Of a DNA stretch of 16,047 bases, positions 15,401-16,047 are shown piece after piece. A program made the translations under genes and the position numbers. Numbering within the stretch: the first letter of the stretch is position 1; each line of letters opens with the position of its first letter. The stretch spans positions 1 to 16,047 of the forward strand of contig WQST01000029.1 in assembly GCA_009787745.1 (NCBI GenBank), given 5' to 3'. The DNA is from Lachnospiraceae bacterium. GTDB taxonomy: Bacteria > Bacillota > Clostridia > Lachnospirales > Lachnospiraceae. The notes under the pieces are model-generated. The model ran no database searches. It had not been told where the DNA came from and saw only the letters and a program-made list of their open reading frames with translations.

Positions 15401-16047
15401 ACGATACGGTAAAACTTACGGTTAGTGACACGGGTGCAGGCATTCCGTCAGATAGCATTGCGACGCTGTTTGACGCTTTTGAGCAAGCCGATGTGGAAAA
15501 GCATCGTGATAAAACAGGAACAGGCCTTGGCTTGACGATTTCGAAATCAATCGTTGAAATGATGAACGGGCAAATAACGGTAGAAAGCGTGTACGGTGAA
15601 GGCACTTCATTCCATATAGAAATTCCGAAGATTATCGGCGATATAGCGCTGATCCAACATTCAGATGATAAAGACATCAATATCTACGCGCCTGATGCGA
15701 AGGTATTAGTGGTTGATGATATTAAAACGAACTTAAGCGTCGCCTGCGGATTATTACAGCTTTGCGGTATAACGGCGGAAACCGCCGAATCGGGCAGTGA
15801 AGCCATTGAACTAATCAAAAGGCATCAATATGATATTGTCTTTATGGATCACCGGATGCCCGGTATGAGCGGTATCGAAACAACGAAAGTTATCCGCGAG
15901 GCAGGTATCGGCGTAACTATCGTAGCCCTCACGGCGAGTGCGGTCGTCGGCGCGAAAGAAATGATGCTTGACGCAGGGATGGATGATTTTTTGTGGAAGC
16001 CCATTAAGAAAACAGAAATGCTGCATATCTTGAAAAAATGGATCCCG
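12490..16047 (+). CDS. Large Cache/PAS hybrid histidine kinase, 3' end outside the window
   Basis: The frame has no stop for 1186 codons to the right edge, so the protein is incomplete. A basic N-terminus precedes TM1 (about 14-40). A Cache-type extracellular sensor (about 41-317) contains WYYEP at 158-162 and GVCGID ending at D207. TM2 (about 318-343) and HAMP (about 344-400) follow. A coiled coil leads to three PAS-like segments starting near 421, 548 and 681. HisKA has DMSHEIRTP with phospho-accepting His836; HATPase has GNAVKF, DTGAGI and GTGLGLTIS. The receiver has a VVDD acidic pair, acceptor D1120 (FMDHRMP) and K1170. Kinase and receiver strongly resemble those of the GAF kinase, suggesting related paralogues. 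An HPt domain may follow beyond the edge. The ribosome binding site is weak (AAGCGAG, 12474-12480) and no clear promoter is seen. The sensor ligand is unknown. Confidence 0.9.
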   Translation, partial: MRKRKPRKIPSLNGVVITAMFSVIAVFAAMILFVSNLLFTQSIENAKAEDIKNATQISISLKDNLNSMSQLLRLIQHSFAEIDLRSRTETASTLTDRILMSILNVKPDVHSAWAIFSKGVYLEDELYIREYVRQDGEVVEGVSLNHEGILEDHDSAPWYYEPLNTGNTYFTAAELYKYTVDSEAVYAATISMPIFINGEILGVCGIDILYSDTMEMINNLHNWQNRVVMLFNEELAILHAFDSHLINKNIADFSYEDLSSIRDAVNRGEVYAQESISPIINEKVFLHILPIPFNVDSHQQTLYLLIGTPLSQLNAEANNIIATIVLVSFVCIMLIPGIIFINVNRLVKPLKDLASFSQQIAANDSQDNIFDMSEYSISPKNEIYKLWYAFNEMLLALRKNLRTVEERVEERTRDFAKLNNYVELLINGTSTIYFLMDQDLSVLYCSRRYMDLMYINDMSEIIGKSFRDINKNMIKGDAYDRYKNRISRVLSGEDNIIEDDIITWPNGEICLYRILIKLIKDDNNNFEGISIILRDLTDVRIEESDHRMNDMLYSSQMPCLAWDEKGNIVAFNKLAALMFDLSEDLSCEHFNELYFSAIQPKLQFDDSKTGNSMNEFLREAFDKGFSQFTGRLVRQDGTLMFVSVTAARIAWISGYRIITYLHDTTELMKREESAKKTNERTRIMLDAAPLCIYFLTRDGMCIDCNKETVALFGLSSKKEFFKRYIEISPEYQPNGRRSNELRLEILEMVFQEGAANFEWNHINMSGELIPCDITLIRTQYQDEDAILVYARDLREVKAKEQQLKEIAAKEQEAEVKMKAAQVANETKSRFLADMSHEIRTPMNAVLGMSELLLQDNLNKRQLGHVLDIKTCAMSLLDIINDILDVSKIQSGKFTLVPIHYDFSIMIDNIGSIVQFLVEDKNIDFRLTMPEQGPVYLYGDNVRLRQVLLNLLGNAVKFTVNGHVELAVDFTDDTVKLTVSDTGAGIPSDSIATLFDAFEQADVEKHRDKTGTGLGLTISKSIVEMMNGQITVESVYGEGTSFHIEIPKIIGDIALIQHSDDKDINIYAPDAKVLVVDDIKTNLSVACGLLQLCGITAETAESGSEAIELIKRHQYDIVFMDHRMPGMSGIETTKVIREAGIGVTIVALTASAVVGAKEMMLDAGMDDFLWKPIKKTEMLHILKKWIP

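Overview
The window looks like a piece of chromosome from an anaerobic, endospore-forming Firmicute, most likely of the class Clostridia. The reasons are an oxygen-sensitive class III ribonucleotide reductase with its activase, a GerA-family spore protein closest to SpoVAF, several GGAG-type ribosome binding sites, and many large hybrid histidine kinases. Base composition is moderate (about 35-45% G+C in the lines I counted), apart from one clearly AT-richer block at about 10.3-12.4 kb. I cannot name a genus.

Layout. (1) 1-1850, + strand: deoxynucleotide supply, with the C-terminal part of nrdD, then nrdG and dut. A three-way-junction RNA fold sits between nrdD and nrdG. (2) 1931-3379: a solitary spoVAF-like gene ending in a small tandem duplication. 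(3) 3408-7577: a promoter followed by two hybrid histidine kinases. The first has a six-helix membrane sensor and ends in a receiver domain. The second is soluble, has a GAF sensor, and ends in receiver, HPt and a small repeat domain. (4) 7587-10160, - strand: mntP (manganese exporter) with a dyad-containing promoter, and an OatA-like membrane acyltransferase with an SGNH domain, also with its own promoter. (5) 10479-12429, + strand: an AT-rich two-gene cassette with a strong promoter, encoding an ABC-like AAA ATPase and a 194-residue protein with a D...ExK pattern suggestive of a PD-(D/E)XK nuclease. This is the best candidate here for an undescribed system, plausibly anti-phage defence, although that role is inference. 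(6) 12490-16047, + strand: a third, very large hybrid kinase (Cache, HAMP, three PAS, HisKA, HATPase, receiver) that runs off the right edge.

How the genes may work together. nrdD/nrdG make dNTPs without oxygen, and dut removes dUTP and feeds dUMP to thymidylate synthesis. The kinases form a phosphorelay-rich signalling region with one visible HPt and no DNA-binding output protein. They probably pass phosphate to regulators encoded elsewhere. I saw no tRNA, rRNA, CRISPR array, insertion sequence or transposase gene.
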